Shown: positions 46,864-59,024, numbered from the stretch's first letter. The stretch is DNA of 64,000 nucleotides from Jackrogersella multiformis (GCA_902806575.1 CADCXD010000010.1:1674001-1738000); one strand, 5' to 3'. Translations and numbers: made by a program. Notes: generated from the letters alone by a model not told the origin.

Positions 46864-49800
46864 TCATTGCAATAACAGAGCATCCTCGTCCAACCGTCCA
46901 AATAGGTTCTCAATTTCTTGCTCCACGACCTTCAGCTCCTTCGCTAGCTGGCCGGTAACTAGAGCGTATGCATACAGGAGCGCGTAGTCTGGCTCTTCTG
47001 CGACGACCTCGCTCGGTTTTGGAACCTTAGCTTTGCCGTCGCCCTCCTCGTCATTTGCATCCGCGTGCCCGTTCGCGGTAGACGGGGCCGTTCCGTCGTC
47101 CTCCGGAACATCGTTATTATTGCGATTACGACTATGCTCCTTCCTGAAGCGGAAGATCTTACCGAGCAGCTTATCCCGAATGACCATAACACTGGGGATG
47201 GCATCCGTAAGCGGGTACTCGAGCATGACGCTTGACGCGAGCACCTGGAGCACGTGGCATATACGCGCGCACAGCTGTGCTCGCTCCTCCGCTGTGTAGT
47301 ATAGCAGCGCCTTCTCGCCCGCGCTGAGCCGGCCATGCTTCTGCGTTACCAGGCTCATAGCGTGGAACGCATCGAGTGCGCGCTGGGTCGATACCATGAC
47401 TCGCCCGTATTCCTGGAAGGGGAACGGCCCGCGAAGCTCATACTCGTTATTCGCGGCGACGCGGAGTGTCTGCAGCTGTGTCGCGTATCGCTGCATCGCG
47501 GCCTGCTCACCTATCTTCATGTAGCTTGTGGCCGCAGCGTCGTCGCGGAGCAGGATGGCCAGCGGGCCACGCTTCCAAATGAGGCCCATTTGTAGATACA
47601 GCACAGCCAAGCCCTCCTTGAATTTCTGGCGAGCTGGCATAGGCCATATGAGACGGCATATGATAAGGCCCCAGACAATACCCACGGAAACGGCTACAAC
47701 TCTGTGGTAAGCGATAGAACCGATGATGGGATGGATGCCGCCCTCGTCGTCGTCGTCGTCATCGACTTGCTGGGTGAGTGAGTACGCGTATAATGAAGAC
47801 ACGTTGTAGCTTAGTAATATGAAGCGACCGAACGGCGCATTACCGCGATCAATCATTATGTAGAACGCGCCAAAGGCGACGGCCCAGCCCAAGAAAGCGA
47901 GCGCAACGCCATTACCATCCGATATCCACCAATTGACTAGCACAAAAATAGCACCCATAATGGTACCTGTGAAACGAGCCATACCAGTAGCGTTAGATGC
48001 ACCAACGGTCATCGAACACACGATCATGAAAGACAGCAGGCCCCATTCCCCTCGCCAGTGAGCATATACAGGCCGTGTTTGAGGGATAAAAGCAAACATG
48101 GCATACAAGGTAGCACCAATGCCGACTTTCAGACCAAAACGGACTGTGACATGTTAGTACAGATTTCCTATAGAGTAAGATTGAGTAAAAAGTGACTCAC
48201 TGTCATCCCTGGCGAGGAATTTGAAGAATTTCAAGAGACCTCGAGAGGTGGCGCGTACGAGGTGGTCCCAAATACCCTCGCCTTGAGGTGCCGAGTCCCA
48301 GCTGAAGGTGCCACGCCGATTCTTCAACGCATCAGGAATACCCTGAGGTAGCTTAGACTGTCTTAATCGTCTGATCGGTTTGAGCAGAGACACCTGCTCT
48401 ACGTCGTCTTTCTTCGTTCTCGATGGGAACTTAATGTACCTCCAAAACATCATCCACTTCCAAGTCTTCTTATTGTGTTCGGTGACATCCCTCAGGTCAT
48501 CTAGTGTATCAAGGTATATCTGCATCTCATCCGCAAAACTCAACAGACTGAACGTGAAGTGTCCACAAGCTGCAGCAACTTCCTCAAAGTCCGCTTGAAC
48601 AGACTCAGATCTAGTCCTGCCTAACTCGATCGTCTTGTATATTTCCTCGAGGGCATTTCCTCTTGCTTGGTTGTACAAACTAATCGCATCCCCGAGACTC
48701 CGCTTGAAATGCTCGTTAATCGTGATTGGAGAGCCGGGGTCACTGAACGGTGGTTCTTTGAGCATTTCGGCCATCGTGTGAACGAGTGATTTCATAGACG
48801 GCCCAAGACGGACGATAAATAATTCAAATATGTCAGACGGCGTCCTCAACGACGAACCAGACGGAGACAGCATGGCGAAGGGCATTTCTTGCATAGGGGT
48901 CGGCTCGTCTTCTTGGTCGCTTCGTTCGTTAGGTGCCTCGTCGATGGCGCCTAGAGAGCCAAACCTCGTACTACCGCTCTTCAGCGTCGCCGACAAAGAC
49001 CGACCAAAGGCAGGGGAGAAGACATTAGTCATAGGGGACACAGGTGGGCTAGCGGTCATATACCCGTTAGACACCTCCTTGAGAAGCTCAAATTGGGTGT
49101 TAGCCGCACTTCTCAGCCCACCGAGCGATTGGGCTAACTTCTCCATCGATTTTACCACGGCCCTGTCGTGCTTATATATTTGCTCCTTTCCTAGGAAATA
49201 GTACTCATACTTCGCTTCCCGGGCGTTCTTGTTCATCTGGGTCAGAGTTGACGTGTACGTAGATGAGGCTTTAGTAAAGGCGCTTGAACCAAAATCTTCC
49301 TCGGCGCCACTCAAGAATCCACTTGCGATCATGGACAACATCTCGCCAAGAGAAGTAGACGCGCTTCGCATAGACTTTCGTAGTGCTAGCCTTGCAGAGA
49401 CTGGCCAGATAAGCAAGTTAACCAATGTCGATATCGTCGTAGCCATGAGAAGAATCTTCAGCGACTGGATGATCTTCTGGTTCGTGAAGACGCCGGTGTG
49501 GACGGAGTTCTCTTTTGTCACGATGGTGATGATGCCGATGGATGCTATACTGGCACCAACGCTCACGAGAGGATTGTTGAGTTTCTGTTTGACCCATCCG
49601 ACAAAGCCCAATCCGCCTCCAATGAATATGATGAGAACCAAAGCATACGAAAGCTCGATCATGTCTAGCACGGAGCCGAAGAGAACCGAGGTGGCCATCG
49701 ACATGGTTCCGATGAACATAGCATAGCAGACTGCGACGACAGCTATAGCCACTGCCTCTATCTGCGAACCTGCCGACCTTGCCGGGTGGAAGTAGACAGA

Positions 49801-50148
49801 TATTGTGGCGACGATATGCTTCCCATCCATGGGGCCTAGGAAAGCGGCGGCTGGATGCCAGAAGGTTCCCATGCTAGCCAGCAAGTACGCGATGGAGCAC
49901 TTGATGGTGCCTCGACCTTTCGGCGAGTTAACCCATGCCAACAGCTTGGTACCTGCGACCCGAGTATTGTGCCAGGCATTCCAAGCCTTCTCCTTCACGG
50001 TGTCCCCGTCGGCGAGAGAGCGCATGCCATCATCGTCATTTGGACCGTCGAGGTGGGGATATCGTAGGGTAAACTGGCGACGAGTGCGCTCGCCGGTGCC
50101 TGGTACAACCCAAGTTCCATTTCGTAGCTTCTGTCGTCGCGGGGGCAT
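46864..50148 (-). CDS. Large FUSC/ArAE-type membrane protein with DUF2421-like C-terminal half
   Basis: Fungal proteins of this layout carry two sets of membrane helices, an N-terminal 'putative ER transporter 6TM' (ArAE_2_N type) region and a C-terminal FUSC-like region with a DUF2421-type cytosolic part; the transported substrate is not known. The model is complement(46864..48143, 48201..50148), 1075 aa, joined by an intron with a GTGAGT donor and CACAG acceptor. The first membrane block spans about residues 80-260 (IAYLLASMGTFWHPAAAFLG and following hydrophobic stretches). A long helical, charged middle follows, then a second membrane block after the junction (IRFGLKVGIGATLYAMFAFIP). An upstream exon beginning at 50470 with a Gly/Thr-rich start is possible; start uncertain. 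Confidence 0.75.
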
Positions 50149-51608
50149 CACGTCAGTATCTCTCTCTCACTTAAGTCGCTTCATCGAACCCGACAATAAA
50201 CACGCTGGAGCGTAGTCGCATATGAGATAGGACCCTGATAGGGAAGAAGAATATGGAATAATACAAACCCTAGCTCGGGCGCAAACAAAAAGGGAACAAT
50301 AACGATAATAAAGAAAGGCAATAAAGCATCAAGCAATACTTGTAGGTATGTAAGCAAAATCGGAATCTACTCACACTCCTCACCGGTACCCTATCAGGCC
50401 GTGGCAACCTCGAAGCTCCACCGGTGCCGGTGCCAGTGCCAGCATTACTATTAATGTTATCGCTGGTCATAGCTTCGTAATCGACGACGGCGGCCCTGCT
50501 CTTCTTCTTCCTCTTTTGACCCGCACGGTGTTCCTAAAACCGCTGAGACATGGTCAGGCGAGAGAGAAGAGGTGGAGTCCAGCAGTTGTCCCTTGTTTTT
50601 CTTTTTCTTTTTTCTTTTTTCTTATTTTAGAGTAGGTAGTTCATAAGTCTGATGTACAAGTCTGATGTAAGATATTTTTATCGTTTATCCAAAGGTCCTA
50701 GAAAAAAAGGGAAGAAGAGAAGAGTTTCAGGTATGTAAATGTAAACTGTAGTACCACGCGCCGTCATGTATTACGGCCTTTTACATTGTTGGAAGGTCGG
50801 TCAATCATTTGACGATGTTGGAGTTTATTGAATTGATCAAATGCACAACTCGGTCAGTCGCCGGTGGGGCCAAAGAAAAGGAAATATGGAGCTCCACTAC
50901 AAGTACCGTACCCAGGTACCTACTATTAGTGTACCTTAGGTACCTAATGTAAGAAAGTGCGCTCCTCCATAGATGTTTGGCGTTTTACAGGTACAGAGTT
51001 CATAACAAGCCAATGGCTGGAGGCTGTTTCTGAACCAATTGCGTCATAATGCATTTCCTTGCCTGCGAGTTGGCCAAGCAGACCCGTGACCCGTCTCCTC
51101 CGAGGCTAGTAGACGCGTACCTAGGTATCGAGTACTATGTACTTTAATTCCGTACCTAGAAGGTACCTAGGTATTGGTCACAAATTTCGTGTCACATGTG
51201 CATATCTATGTAGATACAGGAGATAACTTAGGTACCTAAGTGCATCAACAGTAGAACTTTCTAACTCACAACCCAAACGGTATAAACCAACGATATCTAC
51301 CTAGGTACATACACTGGACAACTTACTTTGCTTCCTCTTGCTTCTAGAAACCACCTCCTACCACCTATTTGCTAGCCTAGGTAGCTGTAGTGTAGCTAGC
51401 TAGCTTCTCGACGAGCTCCCACTACACCAAGTACAGAAACGGAGCAGGGGAAAATAGAAGAAGAAGAAGAAGAACCCGATACAGACCGAGACGACAGACG
51501 ACAGACGACAGACAGAGAGGCAGAACAAGGGAAGCCTCTCTCACAAACACATACGAAAGAAAAGACGAGCAAGAAGTCACCAAACCAAGCCGAATCAACC
51601 TACCCGAA
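50149..51608. promoter_or_regulatory. Divergent upstream region of the FUSC-type gene and the 51.6-kb gene
   Basis: It contains the FUSC-type gene leader and possibly a small upstream coding exon (about 50384-50470), a T-rich tract near 50590-50630, GGTACCTA palindromes at 50910-51245 and a purine/GACAGAC-rich leader at 51440-51600 for the downstream gene. Confidence 0.5.
50905..51255. repeat. Cluster of palindromic TACCTAGGTA-type words
   Basis: CAGGTACCTACT, TTAGGTACCTAATG, ACCTAGGTATCG, AAGGTACCTAGGTATTG and TTAGGTACCTAAG are spread over 350 nt of non-coding DNA. Confidence 0.6.
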
Positions 51609-52424
51609 ATGGCGAACCTCCCCTCGCAGCACCCGCACCTGTCGCTGCACCTGACGGACCGCGCGCTCACGCCTCTCATCACGTCGGCGCGCACGCGGCC
51701 GCAGCTGGACGCGCTGACCTCGCTCTCGCACGGGGCCCTCAGCGCGCACGAGTCCGCCCTGCGCCTCGGCCTCGGCAGCCCCCAGCGCATCATGGTCGAG
51801 CGCGCCGGCTCCGGCCCCGTCCTGCTGCAGTCGTTCCTGCGCGCCGACGCCGCCGCCCGTCCCGCTTCTGCTGTTTCTTCCGTCGGCACTGCTGCTGCTG
51901 CTCCCGCCACCCCCAATAACAATAACAATAACAATAATAGTAGGAGCAACAACCGCTCCTCCGCCTCTCCTCCCTCCTCCCCCTACCCCGGCATCAACAT
52001 CAACGTCATCAACAACCGCACCAACATCCGCAGCGCAGCCCCGACCAACGGGCAGCCCGCCCTCGGCACCTCCCCTCCCTCCCCCTCGAGCCCGACCAGC
52101 ATAACAGAGCGGCGGCTGCGGCACCTCTCGCTGCAGGGCTCGGCGTTTCTCGACGAGGCCGGCGGCGGCGGCGGCGAAGAAGAAGAAGACTCGAACGCGG
52201 CGCCGATGCTCGTCGGCCTCGCCGTGGCCCCCAGCTGCGACGAGGTGCGCGAGGCGCGCCGCGCCGCCGGCCGCCTGGAGCGCGTCGGCCGCGAGATCCA
52301 GGTGCAGTGGGCGGAGGCGCAGGCGCAGGCGCTGGGTTTAGGAGGAGGCGGGGTTGCTGCTAGTAGTAGCGGTGGTGGTGGTGGTAGTGGTGGTAGTGTG
52401 AATACCGGTGATGCTGGGGACTGA
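51609..52424 (+). CDS. Hypothetical protein with low-complexity centre
   Basis: I do not recognise this 271-aa single-exon protein. Its first 75 residues look ordered: a helix around ALTPLITSARTRPQLDALTSL, then alternating hydrophobic residues ending RIMVERAGSGPVLLQSFL, which resembles a strand pair. A poly-Asn stretch (eight Asn from AAC/AAT codons), Ser/Pro-rich sequence and a Gly/Glu tract follow; then PMLVGLAVAPS and a helix EVREARRAAGRLERVGREIQVQWAEAQAQA; then a Gly/Ser tail. A split small fold (for example a roadblock-like one, as in vacuolar TORC1 adaptors) is a guess only. Codon use is very GC-rich at third positions, consistent with true coding; the start context is CCGAAATGG. Confidence 0.6.
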   Translation: MANLPSQHPHLSLHLTDRALTPLITSARTRPQLDALTSLSHGALSAHESALRLGLGSPQRIMVERAGSGPVLLQSFLRADAAARPASAVSSVGTAAAAPATPNNNNNNNNSRSNNRSSASPPSSPYPGININVINNRTNIRSAAPTNGQPALGTSPPSPSSPTSITERRLRHLSLQGSAFLDEAGGGGGEEEEDSNAAPMLVGLAVAPSCDEVREARRAAGRLERVGREIQVQWAEAQAQALGLGGGGVAASSSGGGGGSGGSVNTGDAGD

Positions 52425-53104
52425 AGAAAGAAACATGGCAAGAAAAAATAAAAAAGGAAAGAAAGAGAAAGACAGACGGAAGGAAGGATAATATTCCCCC
52501 TACCCACCCACCCATAAACGAAAAGAACAAACAAAGGTAGGCCTGCTAGTTTTAAGCAAGGAGACAAGACTAGTTCCCGACGATGGAGCCCACCGTCGCT
52601 GCTCGCCCCGAGGTGGTGGTCTACAGACGTCGGGTAGGACGCATTTGGGGGTAGAGGTTAAGCCTATGCCGAACACCAAGTTTGTATGGTCGAATTGCTC
52701 GTCACGCACTGGATGTATAGATGGACTATCGGGCTGGTATGGATTTGCTCTAGTCCCAAGAGAGCTCTTCGAGAAGTCTCCTAGGCCATCATGACAGCTG
52801 GATTTTGATTGTGGTATCTGGATATGTACAGCGTAATACCAGGAAGGCCTACGATGTCAGGTAAATCATCCATCTATTTTGGCATATTCCCTACTAAACA
52901 CGGCATGTTTCATGGAGATATAAGAGTCCTCGATATTTAGCAATAAATTATTCTTATGGAGGCTTGTGATCAAAATTCATCGCATTGCTATCTGAACTGG
53001 TAGTATTTTGGCTCGCAAGTCTATACGTCCGCGAGCACCATCTGATTCATTGCGCCAGCTAACTTATAATCGTGCCAAAAGAACTCATCATCGCTCCTCT
53101 ATTT
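52425..53104. other. Convergent intergenic region between the 51.6-kb gene and transketolase
   Basis: Contains 3' UTR sequence of both neighbours, with a purine-rich stretch near 52425-52490. No gene recognised. Confidence 0.5.
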
Positions 53105-55639
53105 TTAAATAAGCTGCTGGAATGCACGGTTGATAGGCGAACGGATATTGGGGACGTCCTTCCAGAACTCGACGGTGGCCACGGCCCTCTTCGAAACGCC
53201 CTCGGGAGTAAATTCGAACTTCTATTGTATTTGTTAGCATATATTCAACACTAGTAAACCAATCCGGAACACTTGCCTTGTAGACGTCCTTGTATGCACC
53301 AGAAGCACCGAATCTGTTCAGGCCAAACTGCTCATGGGTATACCTCTCCCAGCCCATTGTGCTCATGACTTCGACGGACAGAGACGGGATGCCGTCGGGG
53401 AGAACGCTAAGTCTGTACTCCTTGGTTTGCGCGTCGAAGACCTCGAAGCAGGGAATGGAGACGACACGTGCCTTGAGGCTGTGCTTCTCCTCGAGGTACT
53501 TGACAGCGTCAACGCAGATGCAGACTTCCGAACCAGTCGAGACAAGAGTGATGTCAGCACCCTCAACTTCATGTAGGACGTAGCCACCCTTGTTTGCCTT
53601 CTCGATGGTCGAGCCTTCGAGCTGAGGCAGGTTCTGCCGCGACAATGCGATGATGCTAGGGGTGTGCTTGGAAGTCAAAGCAACGTAGTAGGCACTGCTG
53701 GTCTCGTTTCCGTCGGCCGGTCGCCAAACCATCATGTTGGGCAGGGCACGGAAATGGGCAAGGGTCTCGATCGGCTGGTGAGTAGGGCCGTCTTCACCAA
53801 GACCAATGGAGTCGTGAGTGGCGACCCAGATGACTCGCACTTGGGATAGCGAAGATAGACGGACGGCACCGGCGGCATAGGAGACGAAGTTTAGGAAAGT
53901 ACCAGAATAAGGGATAAGAGTACCGTATCCCGCAATACCGTTCATGATGGCACCCATACCGTGCTCACGGACACCGTATCGGATGTATCGGCCACTGTAG
54001 TCACCAAGCTTGGTCGAAGGCGGCTGGAAGTCGACAGCATCCTTCCACCGAGTCAAGTTGGATCCCGTCAGGTCAGCAGAACCTCCGATAAGTTCAGGGA
54101 GGACAGCCTCGACCTTCGAGAGGACAATCTCGGAAAGTTTTCGAGACGCAACGGCGGCATCCTTGGGGGTGTAGACTGGAAGGTTCTTCTCCCAGCCTTC
54201 GGGTAGCTCTCCCTTTAGACGACGGACAAGGTCATCGTGCTCGGCCTTGTACTTAGCAGCATAGTTTGAAAACAGCTTGTTCCACTCTTCTTCAAGAGCG
54301 GCGCCTTCGGCTGCCTTCTTGGCATATTGGTCGTAAACTTCTTGCGGTACGACGAAGGATTGTTCAGGGTTGAAGCCGAACTTTTGCTTGAGCTGCTTGA
54401 TGTCGTCGGCTTTCAAGGGAGAGCCGTGAACGCCGTGGGTGCCTTGTTGCAAAGAACCAAACCCGATGGTAGTCTTAAGCTTGATTAGCGAAGGCTTGTC
54501 AGTGACATCCTTGCACTTCTGTATAGCCTTCTCGATGCTCTCGAGGTCGTGATCTCCGTCGCTGACGATCTCAACGTGCCAGCCGTACGACTCATACCGC
54601 TTTACGACATCTTCAGTGAAGGCACAGGCAGTATCACCGTCGATAGTGATTTGGTTGTCATCGTAGATAGCGATCAAGTTACCCAGCTGCAAGTGACCAG
54701 CCAAAGAGCTAGCTTCGCTAGAAACACCCTCCATCAAACAGCCATCGCCCAGGAAGGTGTAGGTGTAGTTGTCGACGATAGGGAAGCCATCCTTGTTGAA
54801 GTTGGCCGCTGTTTGGGCTTGAGCAATAGCAAGACCGACAGCGTTGGAGATACCCTGTCCTAGAGGGCCGGTGGTAACTTCGATACCGGGGGTATCATGG
54901 GCCTCGGGATGTCCGGGGGTGATGCTGTCAACTGTCTATAGTAGTTGTAAGCTTTGGATAACCGGGCTCGTGAAGGAGAGGAAACTCACTCGGAAGCCCT
55001 TTATATCATCGATGGATAGGGCATATCCAAAAAGGTGGAGAAGAGCGTATTGGAGCATACATCCGTGCCCGTTGCTGAAACGCTTATGGTCAGCAAATTG
55101 GAACAAGTTGATTAATCAATCGTCATGGATATGAATTCAACTTACGAGAGAACGAATCTGTCACGGTTTAACCATTTCGGGTTCTTCGGGTTAAACTTCA
55201 TGAACTTGTTGAATAAAACATGGGCAACCGGTGCCATACCCCTGCACAGATTAGTGTGAATAGCTATTCCATTAAGATAATCATGATATCCATATTATGA
55301 ATTTTATATAGATTGGGGGGGCCACTTACATGGGCGCGCCAGGGTGGCCCGAGTTGGATGCGAAGGTGGCATCGACCTAGAAGTAAATAGTTGTTAGTAT
55401 CACTCAATATTATTGGGGGAGAGCCCGTGGAGACTTCATGATGCGGGCAAAAACAGAAGGGCGAGCAGATCGAGTAGAGCTTCAATGAGCTCACGATGAA
55501 CAGTGGACGATGAACGATGGACGATGGAGATGGAGGGGCAGATGCAAAGCGGGGGCGGGGTTAATTGGAAGAGTCGTCATCTTACAGCAAGAACACGGAT
55601 CGTGTTAATGGCGAGCCAGTCTTTCTCTGTGTATCCCAT
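53105..55639 (-). CDS. TKL1: Transketolase
   Basis: Transketolase is the thiamine-diphosphate enzyme of the non-oxidative pentose phosphate pathway that moves two-carbon units between sugar phosphates. Six exons, complement(53105..53221, 53277..54935, 54990..55074, 55146..55241, 55330..55376, 55586..55639), give 685 aa, the usual length. Visible: [18 protein letters not shown] start; [29 protein letters not shown]; cofactor-binding [19 protein letters not shown]; the Pyr domain with [13 protein letters not shown] and [17 protein letters not shown]; and a C-terminal domain ending in FQQLI. The last intron (53222..53276) has a GC donor, AAG|GCAAGT, with a GCTAAC branch; reading through it without splicing would replace the true C-terminus. 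Confidence 0.97.
53222..53276 (-). other. GC-AG intron in transketolase
   Basis: The donor is GCAAGT after AAG, the branch site is GCTAAC and the acceptor is AATAG; length 55 nt. Splicing gives [16 protein letters not shown], the family C-terminus. GC-AG introns form a small but established class. Confidence 0.88.
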
Positions 55640-57747
55640 GATTGCGATTCTGTAGATGCCTTTGGGAAATGTGATAATAAAAGAGAGACACTGAAAAAGT
55701 GGTTTGAGGAAAAGAGGGAAAAAGAGATTGGGAAGATTCGTGGATGGTTAAAACATTTTGGTTTCTCTTCAAACCACCGGCAGCGGCAGCGGGCGACTTT
55801 GAATGGGTCTTACTAGGTACCCGATTGTAACTTGTATTGTACCTGGTACCTATCACCTATCACCTAGGGTGTCTATGGGCCTAGAGGGGCCTGACTGTGG
55901 CCAGTAACGTTGGCTGAGGCAACTACCTAGGTACACTACATAGACGATCAATCGCAGACAAGCGGGGGTCACTTCCAATAACTGGAGTGTCCGGGTGCTG
56001 CCCAGTTGTTACAGAGATGTACCTACCTGGTACGGATGCAGATAGTGCATAGTAGAGCGGTATTATTTCATCATCCATATAGGGATCCCATTTCTTATCA
56101 AAACCCTCAAACTCAACGAAAACCTTTGCCAAGCTCCAATATTCGTCAACAAACAATTTTTCTTTTTCTTTTCCAAATTTCCAAATTTTCAAATGTCTTC
56201 AACCTAATTTCGCCACTACCTAGTTTGTTTTGCCGTCGATCTGGTGATACACAACACCCCATAGATCAACTACGTCACCTTTCCAACGTTCGATATTATT
56301 CAGTTCACGATTCCATTTTACACTAGGAATACCTGTACATACGTAATAACAAAACTTATAATGCTTGAAATTCTCAACTCCGTGTGACCATGCCTCTCCT
56401 TACTACGCAGGCAAAATAGGCAATCTCTCCGAGCTTGTCCAGTTGAGATATACGTACTAATGATAATAAATCATTCTCGCCTAACAACACAAGTACATTA
56501 GGTAGGCATATCAAGCTTCGATCGCCATGCAGCCCTGCGAGGCAAATTTATTACAATTCACCTGATAGGTCGGGAGAAAAGGCTCACCAGTAAATGTTCA
56601 GTATTAGGTCAGTATGTAACTATCTATGAGTGAAGCCCGTACTACATTTGCTACTAATAGTTACCTACACAGGTAGGTAGTTTGGATATTGTGTTCGATG
56701 TGCTCCATGACGGGTGTTCATCGTTCTATACTATGCACATCCGACCTATATCCGCTCCGTATCGGACTTTAAATATATTAGTTATTGACATATATACGTC
56801 CACCATCAGCAATGTCAGCGTTTGTCAGCCTCTAGCCTTCCGGGCTTAGTATAATCGCACAATATTAACCCGAGGGGTGCGCCATATTGAATACTCGAAA
56901 CTCACGAGCATACTTGGGAAGCTTATCCAGCAACGTGAGCAAGTAGAGCAACATCATTCGAGGGTCTCTCGCCTAGGATCTCCATTCCTCTCATCCTACT
57001 ACCAATGAAAAAATGGGCGGAAGGGCGGAACATTTACCTGCTCCTCCTGTGACTATACAAATCTTGTATGAAGCATCGTGCTCTCTTGCTCGCTCACCTC
57101 CGACATAAGTCATGTTAGCCGGCTCAGCCGGAGGTATTCTAGTACCCGTCTCAAAGAACACCCTTCTATCTTTCAAGTCCTCTTACACGCCATGTGACGC
57201 TTATGTAACGACGGCGATATTGTGCCCAATACCAGAAAATTCACCTTACCTCGGTCAAAAGTGCTTTTTAATAAACATTTACCAATACTAAGGGGATCTT
57301 TAGAAAGCTTAAACATACCATTTTGCCATCGGCAATCAATCACTTCTTCAGCTGGTCCCTTTTATTACTTATACACCTTTTAAGGTTATGTGAATCATAG
57401 AATAATAATAAGAGCGAATCTCATATAAACAAAGTATACCAATTAAAAAAGATTTGATATTACTAAATATATGTAAATTTAATTGACATGATCAAAAATA
57501 ACCTAATTGTTAATGAAGACATTGAATTGTGTTGTTGCTTCAACCTTTAACGCGCCAACTGCGGTCGTTGGTACCTAAGACAAAACTTTCACCACAAAAC
57601 CTCCCAAATCTCATTCCCCACCGAAATCCGAACACATTCAAAAGAAAGACAAACAAAAAAGTTAAACCGCCAAGAATAGGGGAACCACAATCCCCATCAC
57701 CACCGCAAGCCTAAAGCAAGCCCCAAAACGTTGTCTCAGCAAGAACC
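55640..57747. promoter_or_regulatory. Divergent region between transketolase and BMT6
   Basis: Starts with the transketolase promoter, and includes GTACCTGGTACC and CCTAGGTACAC words near 55830-55935. From about 57360 to 57500 it is very AT-rich. No gene recognised in the 2.1 kb; open frames are short and without family features. Confidence 0.5.
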
Positions 57748-58938
57748 ATGGTGAAGAAGCCCTCCAAGCCGCCCCCTCGCGCCTCGACGGCCGCATCCAA
57801 GTCCGCAGCGGCGGGGTCGGGGTCGGGGTCGGGATCGAGTACCGGGGCCGCGGGAGAGCAGATCCCGCCGGAAGATATCAAAGCGCAGCAGCGGCTGCTC
57901 AACGTGTTCAGTGACACATTCGGCGCGGTCCTCGGCAGCGACGACTTCGGCGCCGCGCTGCAGGCCGTCAAGCAGGCGCTGTTCAACCGCGACTTCGCCG
58001 GCGCCTTCGCCAGCGAGCGCCGGCTCGAGGTGTACGCCGCGCGGTGGAGCCCCGCCCGCGCCCTGTGCTATAGCAGGAGCGTCCTGCCCCGCATCGCCGC
58101 GCACCTGGAGCCGTTGCTGCTCGCCGATGCCACTACTATAGGTAGGGGCGAGGGCGAGGGCGATACGTCGGCCGCGGAAGACGAAGTGGAATGGGGACGC
58201 GTCTCCCCGACAGTAGACCTAGCAGAGGAAGACGCTCCCCGCCCCAGCACGACCCTGCGAATCCTTGCGATCGGCGGCGGCGCGGCCGAGACCGGCGCCT
58301 TCGGCGACTACATCGGGGGCGCGGGGCGTGAGGTCAGCGGGGCGCTGACGCTGGTCGACGCGGGGCCGTGGGGGGCCGTGATCCAGAAGCTGCAGGCGGG
58401 CCTGACGACCGCGGCGGCGCTCTCCAAGTACGCCAGCGCCGGGGCGCGGGCGTCGAACGCGGCGGTAGTCTCGCCCGCCTCGCGTCTGCGCGCGGAATTC
58501 ACGCGGCGGGACGTGCTCGCGCTGGACGGCGCCGAGCTAGCAAGCATGCTGGGGCAAACACCGTTACTAGTGACACTACTATTCACGCTCAACGAGCTGT
58601 ACACGAGCGGCGGGGTCGCGGCGACCACGGCGTTCCTGCGGCGGCTGACGGCGGCGGTCCCGGCCGGCTCGCTGCTGCTGGTCGTCGACAGCCCCGGGAG
58701 CTACTCTACGGCGGCCGTGGGCAAGGAGGCCAAGAGGTACCCGATGCAGTGGCTGTTAGATCACACGCTGCTGCAGGCGGACGAGCGCCCGCCGGCCGAG
58801 GGCTGCAGGTGGGAGAAGCTAGAATCACGCGACTCGGTGTGGTTTCGGCTTGCCGAAGGACTGCGGTATCCTATTGATCTACAAGATATGCGCTACCAGA
58901 TGCACCTGTACCGCGCCGCCGCGGTGCCTTCCGACTGA
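57748..58938 (+). CDS. BMT6: 25S rRNA (uridine-N3) methyltransferase BMT6
   Basis: Bmt6 is the nucleolar SAM-dependent enzyme that methylates one uridine (N3) in 25S rRNA. The gene is a single exon of 396 aa. A Lys/Pro/Ser-rich start gives way to a helical segment (IKAQQRLLNVFSDTFG) and a Rossmann core whose first glycine loop is ILAIGGGAAETGAF at about residue 170. TLLFTLNELYTSG, LLLVVDSPGSYS and YPMQWLLDHTLL follow. The C-terminal signature YPIDLQDMRYQMHLYRA is characteristic of this family. Third codon positions are strongly GC. It converges with the phosphatase gene, the two stops being only 86 nt apart. Confidence 0.9.
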   Translation: MVKKPSKPPPRASTAASKSAAAGSGSGSGSSTGAAGEQIPPEDIKAQQRLLNVFSDTFGAVLGSDDFGAALQAVKQALFNRDFAGAFASERRLEVYAARWSPARALCYSRSVLPRIAAHLEPLLLADATTIGRGEGEGDTSAAEDEVEWGRVSPTVDLAEEDAPRPSTTLRILAIGGGAAETGAFGDYIGGAGREVSGALTLVDAGPWGAVIQKLQAGLTTAAALSKYASAGARASNAAVVSPASRLRAEFTRRDVLALDGAELASMLGQTPLLVTLLFTLNELYTSGGVAATTAFLRRLTAAVPAGSLLLVVDSPGSYSTAAVGKEAKRYPMQWLLDHTLLQADERPPAEGCRWEKLESRDSVWFRLAEGLRYPIDLQDMRYQMHLYRAAAVPSD

Positions 58939-59024
58939 AGGACCCGACTTAACCAGACGTCTACCAGAGCTCTAGATTAGATCGTATGTACACCTTGCCT
59001 TCCCAGCCGCCAGACAGGCCCCAT

